Positions 36,091 through 46,812 of a stretch of DNA of 64,000 nucleotides are shown here, one piece after another. The notes under the pieces were generated by a model. It was not told where the DNA came from. It did not search any database and was given only the letters and a program-made list of their open reading frames with translations. The stretch spans positions 2,371,085-2,435,084 of the forward strand of contig NZ_JAMXLB010000001.1 in NCBI RefSeq assembly GCF_024054195.1, in the 5' to 3' direction. Source of the stretch: Flavobacterium sp. NRK F7. GTDB taxonomy: Bacteria; Bacteroidota; Bacteroidia; Flavobacteriales; Flavobacteriaceae. The position numbers and the translations under genes are program-made. Each line of letters starts with the position of its first letter. The first letter of the stretch is position 1.

Positions 36091-37083
36091 ATGAAAATAT
36101 TTTATGCGGTTCAAGCCACAGGAAACGGACATATTAGTCGCGCCACACAATTGTTTCCTTATCTCCAAAAATACGGCGAAGTAGATTTTTTTTTAAGTGG
36201 TAGTAATGCCACACTTTCAGCAACTATTCCAGTAAAGTATAGAAGCAAAGGTTGCAGCTTGTTTTATAGTAAATGCGGTGGATTGGATTATTGGAACATC
36301 GTTAAAAAGTTCAAACCGTATCAAATGTATAAAGATGCGAGTGACTTGCCTTTAAAGGAATATGATGTTATTATTAATGACTTTGATTCGGTGACCGCTT
36401 TAGCGTGTAAATTACAAAAAGTGCATTCGGTGCAGTTTGGACACCAAGCCAGTTTTTTATCTGAACATACGCCAAGACCTGAAAGCAGGAGTACAGTAGG
36501 GGAGTTTATCTTCAAAAATTATGCTCCTGCACCTCAAAATTTAGGGTTGCATTTTCAACCCTATGATTCTTTTATTCATCCCCCAATTATTAAAGATGAA
36601 ATTGTACAAGCTACACCAACCAACTTAAATCATATTACGGTTTATTTGCCTTCTTTTGATAAAGATTGTTTAGAAAGGGCCTTTCAATCATTACCTCAGA
36701 TCCATTTTCATTGGTTTTTAGACACGGTTAAAGAAAAACATACGGTACAAAACATCACTTATTTTCCGGTAAACCAAAAAGACTTCAATCAAAGTTTAAT
36801 TCATTGTGAAGGAATTATTACAGGTGGAGGTTTTGAAGCCCCTTCTGAAGCTTTGTTTTTAGAAAAGAAATTACTTTCGATACCAATTAAGTCGCATTAT
36901 GAGCAAGAATGCAATGCTGCTGCGTTGAAAGCAATGGGTGTTCCTGTAGAATATGAGGTACAAGATGATTTTAACCAAGTTATCGAAAATTGGTTGAATA
37001 GCAAAATAGTATATCCAAAAATTAAAGCGAATAATATTCCTGAAACCTTAGCGTATTTGTTTGATACGTATAAACGTAATTAG
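36091..37083 (+). CDS. Glycosyltransferase of the GT-B fold (UDP-GlcNAc-transferase-like)
   Basis: This 330-aa protein is like the family described as 'glycosyltransferase family protein' in Bacteroidota. The N-terminus MKIFYAVQATGNGHISRATQ has the Gly-rich donor/acceptor loop with GxGH, and the C-terminal half has IITGGGFEAPSEALFLEKKL, the nucleotide-sugar site, and SHYEQECNAAAL. It probably glycosylates a lipid or cell-wall precursor; donor and acceptor are unknown. The start at 36091 is fixed by the conserved first strand and leaves almost no 5' leader. Confidence 0.78.
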   Translation: MKIFYAVQATGNGHISRATQLFPYLQKYGEVDFFLSGSNATLSATIPVKYRSKGCSLFYSKCGGLDYWNIVKKFKPYQMYKDASDLPLKEYDVIINDFDSVTALACKLQKVHSVQFGHQASFLSEHTPRPESRSTVGEFIFKNYAPAPQNLGLHFQPYDSFIHPPIIKDEIVQATPTNLNHITVYLPSFDKDCLERAFQSLPQIHFHWFLDTVKEKHTVQNITYFPVNQKDFNQSLIHCEGIITGGGFEAPSEALFLEKKLLSIPIKSHYEQECNAAALKAMGVPVEYEVQDDFNQVIENWLNSKIVYPKIKANNIPETLAYLFDTYKRN

Positions 37084-37161
37084 GAATTAGAAAAATTATG
37101 AATTATAAATTAGGAATTAGTGATTTTTTATTTCCAATAATACAACAATCCAATAATCAAA

Positions 37162-39039
37162 TTATAATAAAAATTGTTCATCTTCATCGATAAACTCTAG
37201 TTCGGCATCTTTTTCCCAAATTTCCATCTCACAGGGCTTACAATTGAATTTCAATTTGTAGGCGTTTTCACCATGGGTTAAGGTTAAAGGCTCAACAACT
37301 TTTTCTCCCATGGTATCGCGTTGAAAACGAGCACATTTGCCCAATTCATATTTGACGCAATATTTGGTTACCATTACTCTAGATTTACCAGGATCCCATT
37401 GTAATTCAAATGCTTTTTCTATTTCAGTAACACCATGACGTTTATAGAATTGTCTAGCCAAACTATTGGAAACATTATAAGTAAAATCCAATTCCTGAAC
37501 TGGATAAGGATGATTGGTTGGTTGTATTTGAAATTCTTCTCTATGATATTCGTTAATACGAATGTCAATTAACTGTTCTAAAACGGTTCTTCTAATTTCA
37601 TTTACTTTAGAAATCGGTAAAAACCAATTGTTTGAAAATTCTACAGCAACATTCTCAACCATAAATGGGGTGTTTCCCGTTTTAACAAGATTCGCTTTTA
37701 TATTCGGAACGGTATCATTACCATTTTTAGCCACTTCTTTTTCTATTTCTAAAGTCGCAATACTCGTGTGACCATCTTCGTCTGTGGCTACTAACATAAA
37801 GCCATCTTGCGTTTCTGTAAAGACTAAATCGACACTTATTTTTCGAACCGCACTGTTCTCTTTTTCGACTATTCTATTGAATTCTGCATCCGAATTTCTA
37901 TAGATTTCTGTACCAATAGGAATCGTTTTAAACGTATTGGGAACGACTATATTATTCACAATAATGTTGATTTGTGCACCATCCGCTTCACCTGCTTCAT
38001 TAATAAAATACAAACCGTCACCATTGTTTAGTTTATCTGAATTCTCAATGACATAGCCATTGGCTTTAATTTCAATTAATTTTCCAATGTATTGTCCTTG
38101 TGACTTTGGACTTTTCCAACTTCCAATCTTTGCTTTTCTTTGGTTTACAAAATAATCGGTATAACCTCTATTGAAGCTACGGTCCATTTCTGGTTCAAAA
38201 TTATAAAAAGTTTTTCCTGATGAAGCCTTTTGAAATTGGTCGTTATTTTCTAAAAAGGCATCTAATTTTTTACGTAAAAAGGAAGTGTTATTCTTTACAT
38301 ACACCACATCTTTTAAACGACCTTCAATTTTGAAAGAAGTAATACCGGCTTCAATTAAATTGGGTAATTGATCGCTTAAATCCAAGTCTTTTATGGATAA
38401 CAAATGACTATTCGAAATTAAAGTCTTTCCTGTTCCATCTGTAAGGTTATAAGGTAAACGACAATTTTGGGCACACGAACCTCTATTAGCGCTTCTTTCT
38501 CCACCTGCAATACTCATGTAGCAATTTCCACTAAAGGATACACATAAGGCTCCAGAAACAAAGAATTCTAGTTCTACATCGCTAGCTTCATGAATCTCTC
38601 TAATTTGGTCTAAGTTCAATTCTCTGGCTAAAACTACACGTTGTATTCCAGCATCTTTTAGAAACTTAACGTGTTTAGGATCTCTATTATTCGCTTGTGT
38701 ACTGGCATGAAGTACAATAGGAGGCAAGTTCATTTCTAAAATTGCCATATCTTGAATGATAAGCGCATCTACACCTATGGCGTATAATTCATGAATTAAT
38801 TTTTCACAAGGTTCTAATTCTTTTTCATATAAAATGGTATTTAAAACTACAAAAACTTGTGCTTTAAACAAATGGGCGTAGGCCACCATTTCCGCAATAT
38901 CTTCTACCGAATTAGTAGCATTAGTACGTGCTCCATATAAAGGAGCTCCCATATAAACGGCATCAGCACCTGCATTAATTGCAGCAATTCCTTGCACTAA
39001 ATTTTTGGCTGGAGCCAAAATCTCAACCTTCTGTTTCAT
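37162..39039 (-). CDS. U32-family peptidase-like protein (RlhA/TrhP type)
   Basis: From the ATG at 39039 the protein has 625 aa; a TTG at 39060 gives seven more residues. The N-terminal TIM-barrel domain (VEILAPAKNLVQGIAAINAG, ADAVYMG, LNTILYEKEL) and the Cys set (GALCVSFSGNCYMS, RGSCAQNCRLPY) match U32 proteins that hydroxylate RNA bases in bacteria, such as RlhA (23S rRNA) and TrhP (tRNA). The C-terminal third ends in two further Cys pairs (KYCVKYELGKCARF, FNCKPCEMEIW), a likely metal or iron-sulfur site. Which RNA is modified cannot be said. Confidence 0.85.
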   Translation of the reverse strand: MKQKVEILAPAKNLVQGIAAINAGADAVYMGAPLYGARTNATNSVEDIAEMVAYAHLFKAQVFVVLNTILYEKELEPCEKLIHELYAIGVDALIIQDMAILEMNLPPIVLHASTQANNRDPKHVKFLKDAGIQRVVLARELNLDQIREIHEASDVELEFFVSGALCVSFSGNCYMSIAGGERSANRGSCAQNCRLPYNLTDGTGKTLISNSHLLSIKDLDLSDQLPNLIEAGITSFKIEGRLKDVVYVKNNTSFLRKKLDAFLENNDQFQKASSGKTFYNFEPEMDRSFNRGYTDYFVNQRKAKIGSWKSPKSQGQYIGKLIEIKANGYVIENSDKLNNGDGLYFINEAGEADGAQINIIVNNIVVPNTFKTIPIGTEIYRNSDAEFNRIVEKENSAVRKISVDLVFTETQDGFMLVATDEDGHTSIATLEIEKEVAKNGNDTVPNIKANLVKTGNTPFMVENVAVEFSNNWFLPISKVNEIRRTVLEQLIDIRINEYHREEFQIQPTNHPYPVQELDFTYNVSNSLARQFYKRHGVTEIEKAFELQWDPGKSRVMVTKYCVKYELGKCARFQRDTMGEKVVEPLTLTHGENAYKLKFNCKPCEMEIWEKDAELEFIDEDEQFLL

Positions 39040-39053
39040 ATTTAAATACTTAC

Positions 39054-39073
39054 TTTCCAAAAAGTATTGGAAA
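39054..39073 (-). promoter_or_regulatory. Dyad in the 5' leader of the U32 gene
   Basis: TTTCCAA (39054-39060) and TTGGAAA (39067-39073) form a perfect 7-bp inverted repeat with a 6-nt spacer. It lies between the -7 element (39077-39084) and the ATG at 39039, at or just after the expected transcription start. Confidence 0.4.
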
Positions 39074-39076
39074 GTG

Positions 39077-39084
39077 CAAAATTA
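39077..39084 (-). promoter_or_regulatory. -7 element for the U32 gene
   Basis: Minus strand TAATTTTG matches TAnnTTTG, 37 nt before the ATG at 39039. Confidence 0.45.
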
Positions 39085-39152
39085 TAAAATAGTTCAGAAA
39101 TAATAGGAAGAATATTTCATTTTAGTTGCAATAGCTTGCAATATTTAGACTT

Positions 39153-42100
39153 TTAAACCAGCCATTTGGTTAGAATGGTTTCTAAATCGTCTTTAATAAT
39201 GGGTTTAGAAAGATAATCGTCCATGCCTGCTTCAAAACACCTTTCCCTTTCATGGGCTAAAATACCAGCGGTAATAGCAATAATAGGAATGTCATTTCCT
39301 TTATCAATCGCTCTGATTTCTTTAGTGGCATCATAGCCATTCATGTTAGGCATTTGTACATCCATTAAAACCAAATCAATTGCTTCTTTTTGAAAAAGAG
39401 AAATAGCTTCTAAACCATCTGTGGCTTCGAATAATTCTATATTGTTGTTTATTTTTTGAATTAAAGTTTTGGTTAGTAACATGTTAACCTTATTGTCTTC
39501 AACAATTAGTATACGGTGTCTTTTTATTATTTCTGTATCAAAAGTAGGAATGTCACGAACATTCTTTTTAACAGTAAAGCGATTTTCATTTCTGTAGTTT
39601 ACTTTCTTAACGGTAATGGTAAAGAAGAATTTACTACCTTCTCCATACTTACTTTCCAGTTCTAATTTACTTCCCATAAGGGCAAGGAGTTGGTTTGAAA
39701 TGGCTAAGCCTAAACCAGTTCCTCCAAACTTTCTACTTGTAGAGGTGTCTTCTTGTACAAAAGAATCAAAAATCTTTTCATTATTATCGATACGAATACC
39801 AATACCAGTATCATTAACTGAAAATTGAAGTTCAGCTTCCTCCGATGTATGCTTTAATGCAGTAATATTCAATTGAATTTCGCCAAACTCTGTGAATTTT
39901 ATAGCATTACTTAACAAATTCATTAAGATTTGCTTCAATCGAACTACGTCTGCTAAAATATATTGGGGAACATTTTTGCCTTTATGGAGTACTAAATTCA
40001 ATTTCTTTTGATTGGCTTGGTACTGAAATAAATCCACAACTTGTTGGGTTAATTCATACAAATCAACTTCTTCAATATTCAATTCAAATTTACCCGATTC
40101 AATTTTTGAAAAATCGAGAATATCATTTACAATTTTTAATAGGGAAGATGCCGATTCATTAATGGTCGACATGTACTGATAATGTGTTTTTTCTAAATTC
40201 GACTCCATTAATAAATGACTAAAACCAATAATTCCATTTAGAGGGGTTCTAATTTCGTGACTCATATTAGCCAAGAAATCTGTTTTAGCTTTATTAGCTG
40301 CTTCTGCTTGTTCTTTTCCTTTTAGAATTTCTATTTCCATTAATTTACGTTCTGTAATATCAATAAAACTCGAAACAATTTCAATAATTGCTCCTTCGGA
40401 ATTAGTTACTGCAAAAGCGTTATAGAGTAGCCAAGTTGTTTTTTCAGAAGTAGATTTGGCTACACCTAGAATTAAATTTTTAATAGGCAAACCACCATTT
40501 AGGATTTGTTGAACAGGATACTGATCTTTAGCCATCATAGAACCATCTTCATGGAGAAAAATCCAATTGGGTATTTCGGTCGCATTAATTTTAATATCGA
40601 GCAATTCTGCTGCTTTAACATTGTTTAAAAGAATGGTTCCATTGGTTGCTTGAACTACAATACCGGCATCTAAATTATTTAAAATATCGCGATAACGTTC
40701 TCTACTTTTTTGTAATTCAATTTCCGATTGTTTGGCAATAGTAATATCTCGTGAAAGACAAATATAATGCGGTTCATTGGTTTCTGATTCTTCCATAGGA
40801 GCTATGGATAATTCAAACCAATGTGTTCCATTGGCTAATTCTAAATCATATTGCTTCCCAGTTGAAAATCCTTTGGTAGCTACTTCTTTTAATGCTAAAG
40901 AGAAGCAGGCTGTTGCTGCTTTGGGTAATACTTCTGAAAAGGATTTCCCTATAATTGCAGTAGTTGAATGAGACAATAAATCTTCTTTATGTGAATGATA
41001 GTTATAAATTCTTCCTTCTAAATCAATTTCAATCAATAAATCAGGAATCGCATCAATAATTGCTTCTAATTTTTCATACGATTTTTTGAACTCTTCTTCT
41101 ACTTTTTTACGTTCTGTAATATTAGTTGTAGTGCCTACATACCCAACCACTTCACCTTCTGCATTTCTTTCAGGTATGGCTTGTCCCATTACCCAAACAA
41201 TAGAACCATCCGGTTTTATAAAACGGTATTCAGATAAAGATAAATCTTGGTGTTCCGTTGCGCTTTCCCAGCCTTTTTGTAAAGAAATGCGGTCTTCTTC
41301 ATGAACTGCTTCTAACCAGCCATTACCCAATGCTTTCTCATAGGGTAAACCCGTTATTTCTGACCATCTTGGATTTACATATGTGGTGTAACCTGAAGCA
41401 TCTGTTCTAAAAATACCTACAGGTGAAATTTCTGTAAGAATATGATAACGATTTTCACTTTCGGTCATTTCCTGTAAAGCCTTTTTTCGAATTCTCTCAT
41501 TCTCAAACACTTCTAAAGCAAAGGAAACATCGGAAGTGGCTTCTTCTAATAAAGCTATTTCTTCCGCATCAAAAAAGTTTTTTTCTGCTGCATAAAAGCA
41601 AAAAATACCCACTGTCTCTTCAAATTTTCGAATAGGTAAAATCATTAAAGATTGGTATCCTCTTTGCAAGGCTTCTTCTTTCCACGAACTCATAATATAG
41701 TCTTGTGAAATATCATTAATTACAATGTAGGGATCTTTTTTGATAGCTTCACATCGAGAGGAAATAATAGTTTCTTGATTATCCAACAAGGTGTTTTGTA
41801 TCATCTCAACATAACCATTGTCTTCTCCTGCAATAACTCTAGGGATGACTTTATCTGAAATTTCTTCTTTAACACCAATCCATACCATTTTAAACTTACC
41901 CACATTTACTGCAATAGAACAGGCTTCTTGGAAAATGGTATCTTCATCGGTTGTACGCACAATCATTTGGTTCATTTGACTAATAAATTGGTACAATCGA
42001 TTGGCTTTTACAATTTTTTGTTTGGTTGATATACGTTCGGTTATATCTGTGGCAATACCGTGGCAAATAACCGTCCCTTCGGCTTCTACTACAGGTAAAG

Positions 42101-42899
42101 AATTGACTTCATGCCATACTAATCCTTTTTTAGGATGATAGTAACGATAGGTACATTGTAAAGGAACTAAATTGGTTTTTGTATTCGTAACACTATCAAT
42201 TACAAACTGTATATCTTCAGGATGAATTAATTCAAAAATCTTATTGGGATTGTCTCTAATTTCATCATGTGTAAAACCGTAAATTTCGCCTACTGCTTCA
42301 CTCGCATAAGGATAGGTTAAGGAACCGTCTTTATTTTGCCTCATCGAGTAAATTAAACCAGGAGAAGTAGCGGCTATTTTAGCAAACTTTTCTTTTTCAT
42401 CTGTAATGAGTTCAAATATTTTTTTTCGTTCGGTTATATCCCTTAATATAACGATAATCCCTTTGATATTAACGTCATCCATCCGATTGTTAATAACCCC
42501 TTCTAACCAAATATAATTCCCATTTTCATGTTTAACTTGTAGTGTAATGCTTAAAGGTGTTCGAGGTTGATCTAAAGATTGTTGAATCATTTCGTGTACA
42601 TAACTCACATAATCTGGATGGATATAATATAAGAGTGGTGTATTAAGATGCGATTCATCTGTCCAACCTGTTATTAAGGCAGACGATTTACTTCTATATA
42701 GCGTATTTAGGTTTTCATCCATTAAAATAACAATACTATCATTGTTATCTAATAAAGCATGATATAGATTCTTATAGGTATCTTCACTTTTTTCAATCGA
42801 ATTTTCCTGCGCTAACTGTTTGCGTAGGCTTTCAATTTCTGCCTCTTGAGCATTCGTCTTCTTCAGTAGCGCTTCATAGGCTCTTTCAATGTCTTTCAT
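39153..42899 (-). CDS. Large multi-PAS/GAF hybrid sensor histidine kinase
   Basis: This 1248-aa cytosolic kinase has no signal peptide or membrane helix. In order: N-terminal coiled coil (1-35), PAS about 45-160, PAS with PAC about 170-290 ([13 protein letters not shown]), GAF about 300-465 ([27 protein letters not shown]), three PAS domains about 480-865, HisKA with His about 881 ([15 protein letters not shown]), HATPase_c to about 1105, and a receiver with Asp about 1180 ([15 protein letters not shown]). Repeated [17 protein letters not shown] and DITERK turns mark the PAS units. It integrates several intracellular cues; targets are unknown, with no regulator beside it. Confidence 0.92.
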   Translation of the reverse strand: MKDIERAYEALLKKTNAQEAEIESLRKQLAQENSIEKSEDTYKNLYHALLDNNDSIVILMDENLNTLYRSKSSALITGWTDESHLNTPLLYYIHPDYVSYVHEMIQQSLDQPRTPLSITLQVKHENGNYIWLEGVINNRMDDVNIKGIIVILRDITERKKIFELITDEKEKFAKIAATSPGLIYSMRQNKDGSLTYPYASEAVGEIYGFTHDEIRDNPNKIFELIHPEDIQFVIDSVTNTKTNLVPLQCTYRYYHPKKGLVWHEVNSLPVVEAEGTVICHGIATDITERISTKQKIVKANRLYQFISQMNQMIVRTTDEDTIFQEACSIAVNVGKFKMVWIGVKEEISDKVIPRVIAGEDNGYVEMIQNTLLDNQETIISSRCEAIKKDPYIVINDISQDYIMSSWKEEALQRGYQSLMILPIRKFEETVGIFCFYAAEKNFFDAEEIALLEEATSDVSFALEVFENERIRKKALQEMTESENRYHILTEISPVGIFRTDASGYTTYVNPRWSEITGLPYEKALGNGWLEAVHEEDRISLQKGWESATEHQDLSLSEYRFIKPDGSIVWVMGQAIPERNAEGEVVGYVGTTTNITERKKVEEEFKKSYEKLEAIIDAIPDLLIEIDLEGRIYNYHSHKEDLLSHSTTAIIGKSFSEVLPKAATACFSLALKEVATKGFSTGKQYDLELANGTHWFELSIAPMEESETNEPHYICLSRDITIAKQSEIELQKSRERYRDILNNLDAGIVVQATNGTILLNNVKAAELLDIKINATEIPNWIFLHEDGSMMAKDQYPVQQILNGGLPIKNLILGVAKSTSEKTTWLLYNAFAVTNSEGAIIEIVSSFIDITERKLMEIEILKGKEQAEAANKAKTDFLANMSHEIRTPLNGIIGFSHLLMESNLEKTHYQYMSTINESASSLLKIVNDILDFSKIESGKFELNIEEVDLYELTQQVVDLFQYQANQKKLNLVLHKGKNVPQYILADVVRLKQILMNLLSNAIKFTEFGEIQLNITALKHTSEEAELQFSVNDTGIGIRIDNNEKIFDSFVQEDTSTSRKFGGTGLGLAISNQLLALMGSKLELESKYGEGSKFFFTITVKKVNYRNENRFTVKKNVRDIPTFDTEIIKRHRILIVEDNKVNMLLTKTLIQKINNNIELFEATDGLEAISLFQKEAIDLVLMDVQMPNMNGYDATKEIRAIDKGNDIPIIAITAGILAHERERCFEAGMDDYLSKPIIKDDLETILTKWLV

Positions 42900-43350
42900 G
42901 CAATTTTAAAATTTCTATCTGGTACTCAAGTAAACGACAAATTTATAACATTATAATAAAGTTTATTAATAATGATAATCTTTTAAAAATACTAATTTTT
43001 TGTATTCTTCGTCTGTTTTATAACATAAAATTAGTAAGAATTCTAAATACTGTTGATAATAGTATAAAATTAGTAATTTCTCTAATGCAAAAATAATACC
43101 ATTTTACTTGGTAGTTGCTAAAATTGAAAAAATAAAAATTTGAAAATATCTAACTTTCATTTGCAAAAAGATTGTAAGAAATCACTTTAATTGAAATCTA
43201 TTCTTTTAAACACAAACAAGAAAAGAAAATATGTTGGTTATTAAAATATTGATTGTTAAGTTTTTACAAATTCATTGCTTTTCATTTTAAATATTGGCAT
43301 AAACTTTGGTTAACGTCTAATAGAAAAACAACTAAAACAAATAAAGCCTT
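42900..43350. other. AT-rich divergent intergenic region
   Basis: The 451 nt between the hybrid kinase and a secreted-protein gene hold no frame or RNA that can be supported. Poly-A/T tracts dominate. A near -7 sequence (AAACTTTG) lies about 40 nt before the rightward gene. Confidence 0.45.
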
Positions 43351-43923
43351 ATGAAAAATTTAAAACCAATAGTAGTCCTTATAGCAGTAAGTTTTTTTAG
43401 TTATGCGCACGCACAAGTTAGAATAGGCGGTAGTGTAGACATTAGTATTAATTTACCCACTCCTAAAGTGATTATTGTAAAAGAAGAGCCTAGACCGGTT
43501 TATACTCCTAAACCACACAAAAAACCAAAAGCACAAAAACCTAAAAAACACCATTGTGAAGAAGTGGTTTATGCTTTAGGAAGCATTCGCAATCAAAATG
43601 GTAGATACAATAGTTTTGATTGGCTTATTGTAGATGCTTCATTGGAAAATTTAGGAAACGGTTTAGAACGTTTAACCTATTTTACGAATACTAGAGAAAC
43701 CATTGAAATTATTATTCGCACTAATAATCCTAACGATTATAATTATCACTTTACTAGAAACCCGCATTGTACGGCAAATACCATTATTTCAGTAGCTATG
43801 AATGGTTATGCAATTGCGTTGCATCAAGGAAGTCTTTCTTTACAACCCGGACATCAATTGCATGCTGTACTCAATCTAGATAGCTGCAATGAAGGTACAT
43901 TTAACGGAACGGTGACATTGTAA
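43351..43923 (+). CDS. Unknown secreted protein with Pro/Lys-rich linker
   Basis: This 190-aa protein has a signal peptide ending YAHAQ (residue 22), a Pro/Lys-rich linker (about 45-70, with KPHKKPKAQKPKKHH) and a single beta domain (about 72-190) with two or three Cys. No family is recognised. The basic linker suggests contact with the cell wall or outer-membrane lipids. It is monocistronic with a terminator. Confidence 0.6.
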   Translation: MKNLKPIVVLIAVSFFSYAHAQVRIGGSVDISINLPTPKVIIVKEEPRPVYTPKPHKKPKAQKPKKHHCEEVVYALGSIRNQNGRYNSFDWLIVDASLENLGNGLERLTYFTNTRETIEIIIRTNNPNDYNYHFTRNPHCTANTIISVAMNGYAIALHQGSLSLQPGHQLHAVLNLDSCNEGTFNGTVTL

Positions 43924-43948
43924 ATCTTAATTTGTTATGCTTTTATTT

Positions 43949-43986
43949 GAGCCTCTTTTTTGTATGGAAAGAGGCTCTTTATTTTT
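43949..43986 (+). terminator. Terminator of the Pro/Lys-rich secreted protein gene
   Basis: Stem GAGCCTCTTT (43949-43958) with AAAGAGGCTC (43968-43977), followed by TTTATTTTTT. Confidence 0.85.
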
Positions 43987-44078
43987 TGTTAACACCAATC
44001 CTTAAACCATAACGATTCCTTTATGAGTTAGAAATAATGAGTTAATCTGTCTTTAGTTTCTTTGTAAATAACAAACAA

Positions 44079-45134
44079 ATGAAAGACATGAAAAAAAACA
44101 GTTCCTTTATTATCAAAGGTTTACAAATGGTACTGCTAAATATTTTAGGTTTAGTAACCCTCACAAGTTGTAGCACATCAGAAATAGATGAAGAAGTACA
44201 AGCGGTTCAAAAAAAAGAATCTGTAAATGAAGCAGCTCGAGAGTCGGCTGCCTTTTATGACAATTTAGTTTTACGTTGGGCACCAGTGCATCACCAAGAT
44301 GTAGACAACGCAGGTTGTGGTTCTATGAATGGAAGAGGAGATTATATTACCAAAATTAATTTTGATAACGATTGGAATTCATCCAATAACTGGAACAATA
44401 TTGAACCCAATAGAGGATACCAACCTACAGCGCATTGTTATTATTCGGTGGTTGAAACCCATACACATTTCTTCATTATATACGCATTTTTCCATCCTAG
44501 AGACTGGACTAACATCTGTTTCTTTGGAATTGACTACCATGAGAACGATTTAGAAGGACAATTGTCTATTATTAAAAAATCGACTGCAAATAATGGTTAC
44601 GGTGAATTTCAAGGTATGGTAACTGTCGCACATTCCGATTTTTATTCTTTCATTCCTTCTGGAAGTCCCTTACAAGCCAATCAAGAAAGCATTGATGGAA
44701 GTGTGTCCTATGAAAATTATAATAATGAATTGCATCCTGTGACAGCTCAAGAATCAAAAGGACATGGTTTAAAAGCTTGGCCAGCTTATAAAATCATTGG
44801 CGATGGTATTAAATATTACCCCAGTTTAACCACTGCTGAAGTACCTTCTAATAATGACGATCGCAATGTAAAATACAAGTTGGTTAACATTTTTGAAGCC
44901 AATGGTTTTTGGGAAAGACGTTTTAATACCGCTTTTTTAAACAATGCCAAATCATTTCCTTCTACACAAGGTTCGGGTAATGCCAATACACCTTGGAATT
45001 GGGATGATAAAGACGATGCTCCTGGAGCAGGTGAATTGGCTACTAATCCAGCCCAACTCGTGAATAACTATTTTAAAAATTTTGGGAATTTCAGTATGAC
45101 CTATACGCTAAATCCTTACATAGGAATTAATTAA
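44079..45134 (+). CDS. Lipoprotein, Vps62-like / HENDLEG-motif family
   Basis: This 351-aa lipoprotein has its Cys about 31 after LLNILGLVTLTSC; ATG at 44088 (MKKNSS) is an alternative start. The domain has WAPVHHQDVD, ITKINFDNDW, YYSVVETHTHFFIIYAFFHP and DYHENDLEG, a pattern that resembles proteins annotated as Vps62-like in fungi and bacteria. The His and acidic residues of HENDLEG could bind metal. The function of the family is not established. A terminator follows. Confidence 0.55.
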   Translation: MKDMKKNSSFIIKGLQMVLLNILGLVTLTSCSTSEIDEEVQAVQKKESVNEAARESAAFYDNLVLRWAPVHHQDVDNAGCGSMNGRGDYITKINFDNDWNSSNNWNNIEPNRGYQPTAHCYYSVVETHTHFFIIYAFFHPRDWTNICFFGIDYHENDLEGQLSIIKKSTANNGYGEFQGMVTVAHSDFYSFIPSGSPLQANQESIDGSVSYENYNNELHPVTAQESKGHGLKAWPAYKIIGDGIKYYPSLTTAEVPSNNDDRNVKYKLVNIFEANGFWERRFNTAFLNNAKSFPSTQGSGNANTPWNWDDKDDAPGAGELATNPAQLVNNYFKNFGNFSMTYTLNPYIGIN

Positions 45135-45162
45135 CGTTCTTAAGTTTAGTTTTTTAAATGGG

Positions 45163-45191
45163 AAAGGTCGTCATAAGGCGACCTTTTTTTT
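45163..45191 (+). terminator. Terminator of the HENDLEG lipoprotein gene
   Basis: Stem AAAGGTCG (45163-45170) with CGACCTTT (45179-45186), 8-nt loop, then T run. Confidence 0.8.
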
Positions 45192-45401
45192 ATTTCCTTT
45201 CTTCTTTTCAAATAGTATGAAGTTATTAAAAAAACGGCACGATTTTTATGGTTTCTTTTTGTTTTTATTCTCGTTTTTTTCGAAAGATATCCTGTTTGTA
45301 ACCCCTTTTAGTTTTGTTTACTTGCAAAAGGGGTACCACAACACCGAACAAAGCCTGAACAAAACCCGAACAAAAGCGCAACCATACAAACAAACAGCAC
45401 T

Positions 45402-46127
45402 ATGGCTAAAATAGAAGTAGAAGGCACCTTTTCTAGAAGAATAGGGAATTATGTAATTTATGAATTAAACGGACAAATGATTATTAGAAGTATAAGCGGT
45501 TTTAGTAGTACCGACTTATACCACAATAAAAAATACGAAAAATGCAGGCAAAACGCACATGAGTTTGGAAAATTGTCTTCGCAATGCAAAGCCATTCGAA
45601 TGGCATTAAAGGGAATTTTGCCTAAAAGTAACAATTTAGCAATAGTGAATGCTTTTACTAAAAAGATGCGAAGTTTACTTCTTTTCGATACCATTTCTGA
45701 AAAAGGAAAACGCCAATTGGCACAAGCCCTACAAAACCCTTCAGCTAAAACAGCTTTGCAATATTATCCTTTTAATCCTATGAGCCCTTTGGGTTTAGAA
45801 GAAGTTACGCTAAACGATACAAGTTTGAGTTTTACAACGCCAGCTTTGTTTTTTCCAGTACATTCTAATAGTATAGGGGTAACAACCCATTTTCTTTTTT
45901 TTGATTTTATAACTAATGAAAGCTGGTTGTACAGTAGTTCGATTGCCTATTTTCAAAAAGCCACCTTGCCTGAAATCGTGACGGTTTCCTTACCAGACCA
46001 ATCCCAAGCGGGTAGTGGAACCCTTTTTACGTTACTAGAAATAGCTTTTTTTGAGCATACAAATGATACTTTTATGCCTTTAGAAGAGGATGCTAGTAAA
46101 ATTGTGGTAGTGCTTGAGGTGGAGTAA
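45402..46127 (+). CDS. Conserved protein of unknown function, Flavobacteriaceae type
   Basis: This 241-aa protein has no signal peptide. It has an N-terminal strand pair (GTFSRRIGNYVIYELNGQMIIRS is a single conserved block, cited only in part: IEVEGTFSRRIGNYVIY), a helical middle with Lys/Arg (KCRQNAHEFGKLSSQCKAI) and a beta-rich C-terminal half. I recall similar proteins in many Flavobacteriaceae, often present in several copies, with no assigned role. A short frame at 45217-45414 upstream overlaps its start and is not called. Confidence 0.55.
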   Translation: MAKIEVEGTFSRRIGNYVIYELNGQMIIRSISGFSSTDLYHNKKYEKCRQNAHEFGKLSSQCKAIRMALKGILPKSNNLAIVNAFTKKMRSLLLFDTISEKGKRQLAQALQNPSAKTALQYYPFNPMSPLGLEEVTLNDTSLSFTTPALFFPVHSNSIGVTTHFLFFDFITNESWLYSSSIAYFQKATLPEIVTVSLPDQSQAGSGTLFTLLEIAFFEHTNDTFMPLEEDASKIVVVLEVE

Positions 46128-46296
46128 CTTGTAGTGCTGAACTTGTTTTAGCATCTTTGATAGGTTGCTATTTTCTAATGAGACCTTTACAGGGTGACAC
46201 TATTGTGGTTAAAAAAATAAAGATTTAAAAAAAATCACTATCTTTGTATAACAACACTTACAAATTCGTTTACAATTTTCCAACCAAAATACCTAA

Positions 46297-46325
46297 GGTG
46301 CCCTCCAAAAGAGGGCACTTTTTTA
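46297..46325. terminator. Terminator between convergent genes
   Basis: Stem GTGCCCTC (46299-46306) with GAGGGCAC (46311-46318), AAAA-containing loop, then TTTTTT. It serves the 241-aa gene and the VOC gene at 46327. Confidence 0.75.
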
Positions 46326-46326
46326 A

Positions 46327-46737
46327 TTAGCCATTACTAGGCATTTGACTCATATCCATATAGAAGATTTCCCAATTATGTCCGTCAAGGTCTTCAAAAC
46401 CTCTTAAGTACATAAAACCATAGTCTTTCGGTTCGTTTGGTTCTTTTCCACCCGCTTGAAGGGCTTTTTCTGCCATTTCATTAACCGCTTGATTGTTTTT
46501 TAGTTCCAAGGATAAAATGGCAGCAGCAGTTTTAGATGTAGTGGCAATTTCTTTTGAGGTAAATTCACTAAATTTGGAATGTGTTAATAGCATGACATAA
46601 ATTTCTTCACTAAAAACCATGCAAGCAGCGGTTTCATCCGTAAAATGTTTGTTATTTGTAAATCCGATAGCCGAATAAAAATCCATTGATTTTGATAAAT
46701 TGCTTACAGGTAAATTGATAAAGATTTTTGGTTTCAT
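46327..46737 (-). CDS. VOC-family (glyoxalase/bleomycin-resistance-like) protein
   Basis: This 136-aa single-chain VOC protein has the N-terminal INLPVSNLSKSMDFYSAIGF, the middle YVMLLTHSKF and the C-terminal MYLRGFEDLDGHNWEIFYMD with the metal-ligand Glu. It probably acts on a small molecule as a dimer; the substrate is unknown. It lies 75 nt downstream of the SRPBCC gene and may belong to the same transcript. Confidence 0.85.
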   Translation of the reverse strand: MKPKIFINLPVSNLSKSMDFYSAIGFTNNKHFTDETAACMVFSEEIYVMLLTHSKFSEFTSKEIATTSKTAAAILSLELKNNQAVNEMAEKALQAGGKEPNEPKDYGFMYLRGFEDLDGHNWEIFYMDMSQMPSNG

Positions 46738-46812
46738 ATTTTGTTTATTTTTTATGTTTTCAATAGAATTCGTATCTCTATGGAGCAGTTTCCTTTTGGT
46801 TTGCCTTCTAAA

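Noticed and set aside
37078..37120. Direct repeat AATTAGGAATTAG
   Set aside because: Simple AT-rich duplication of 13 bp after a gene, no structure or context to support a function.
45217..45414. 65-codon frame upstream of the 241-aa gene
   Set aside because: It is rich in Phe and Lys, overlaps the start of a better gene, and resembles no family; more likely untranslated leader and promoter region.
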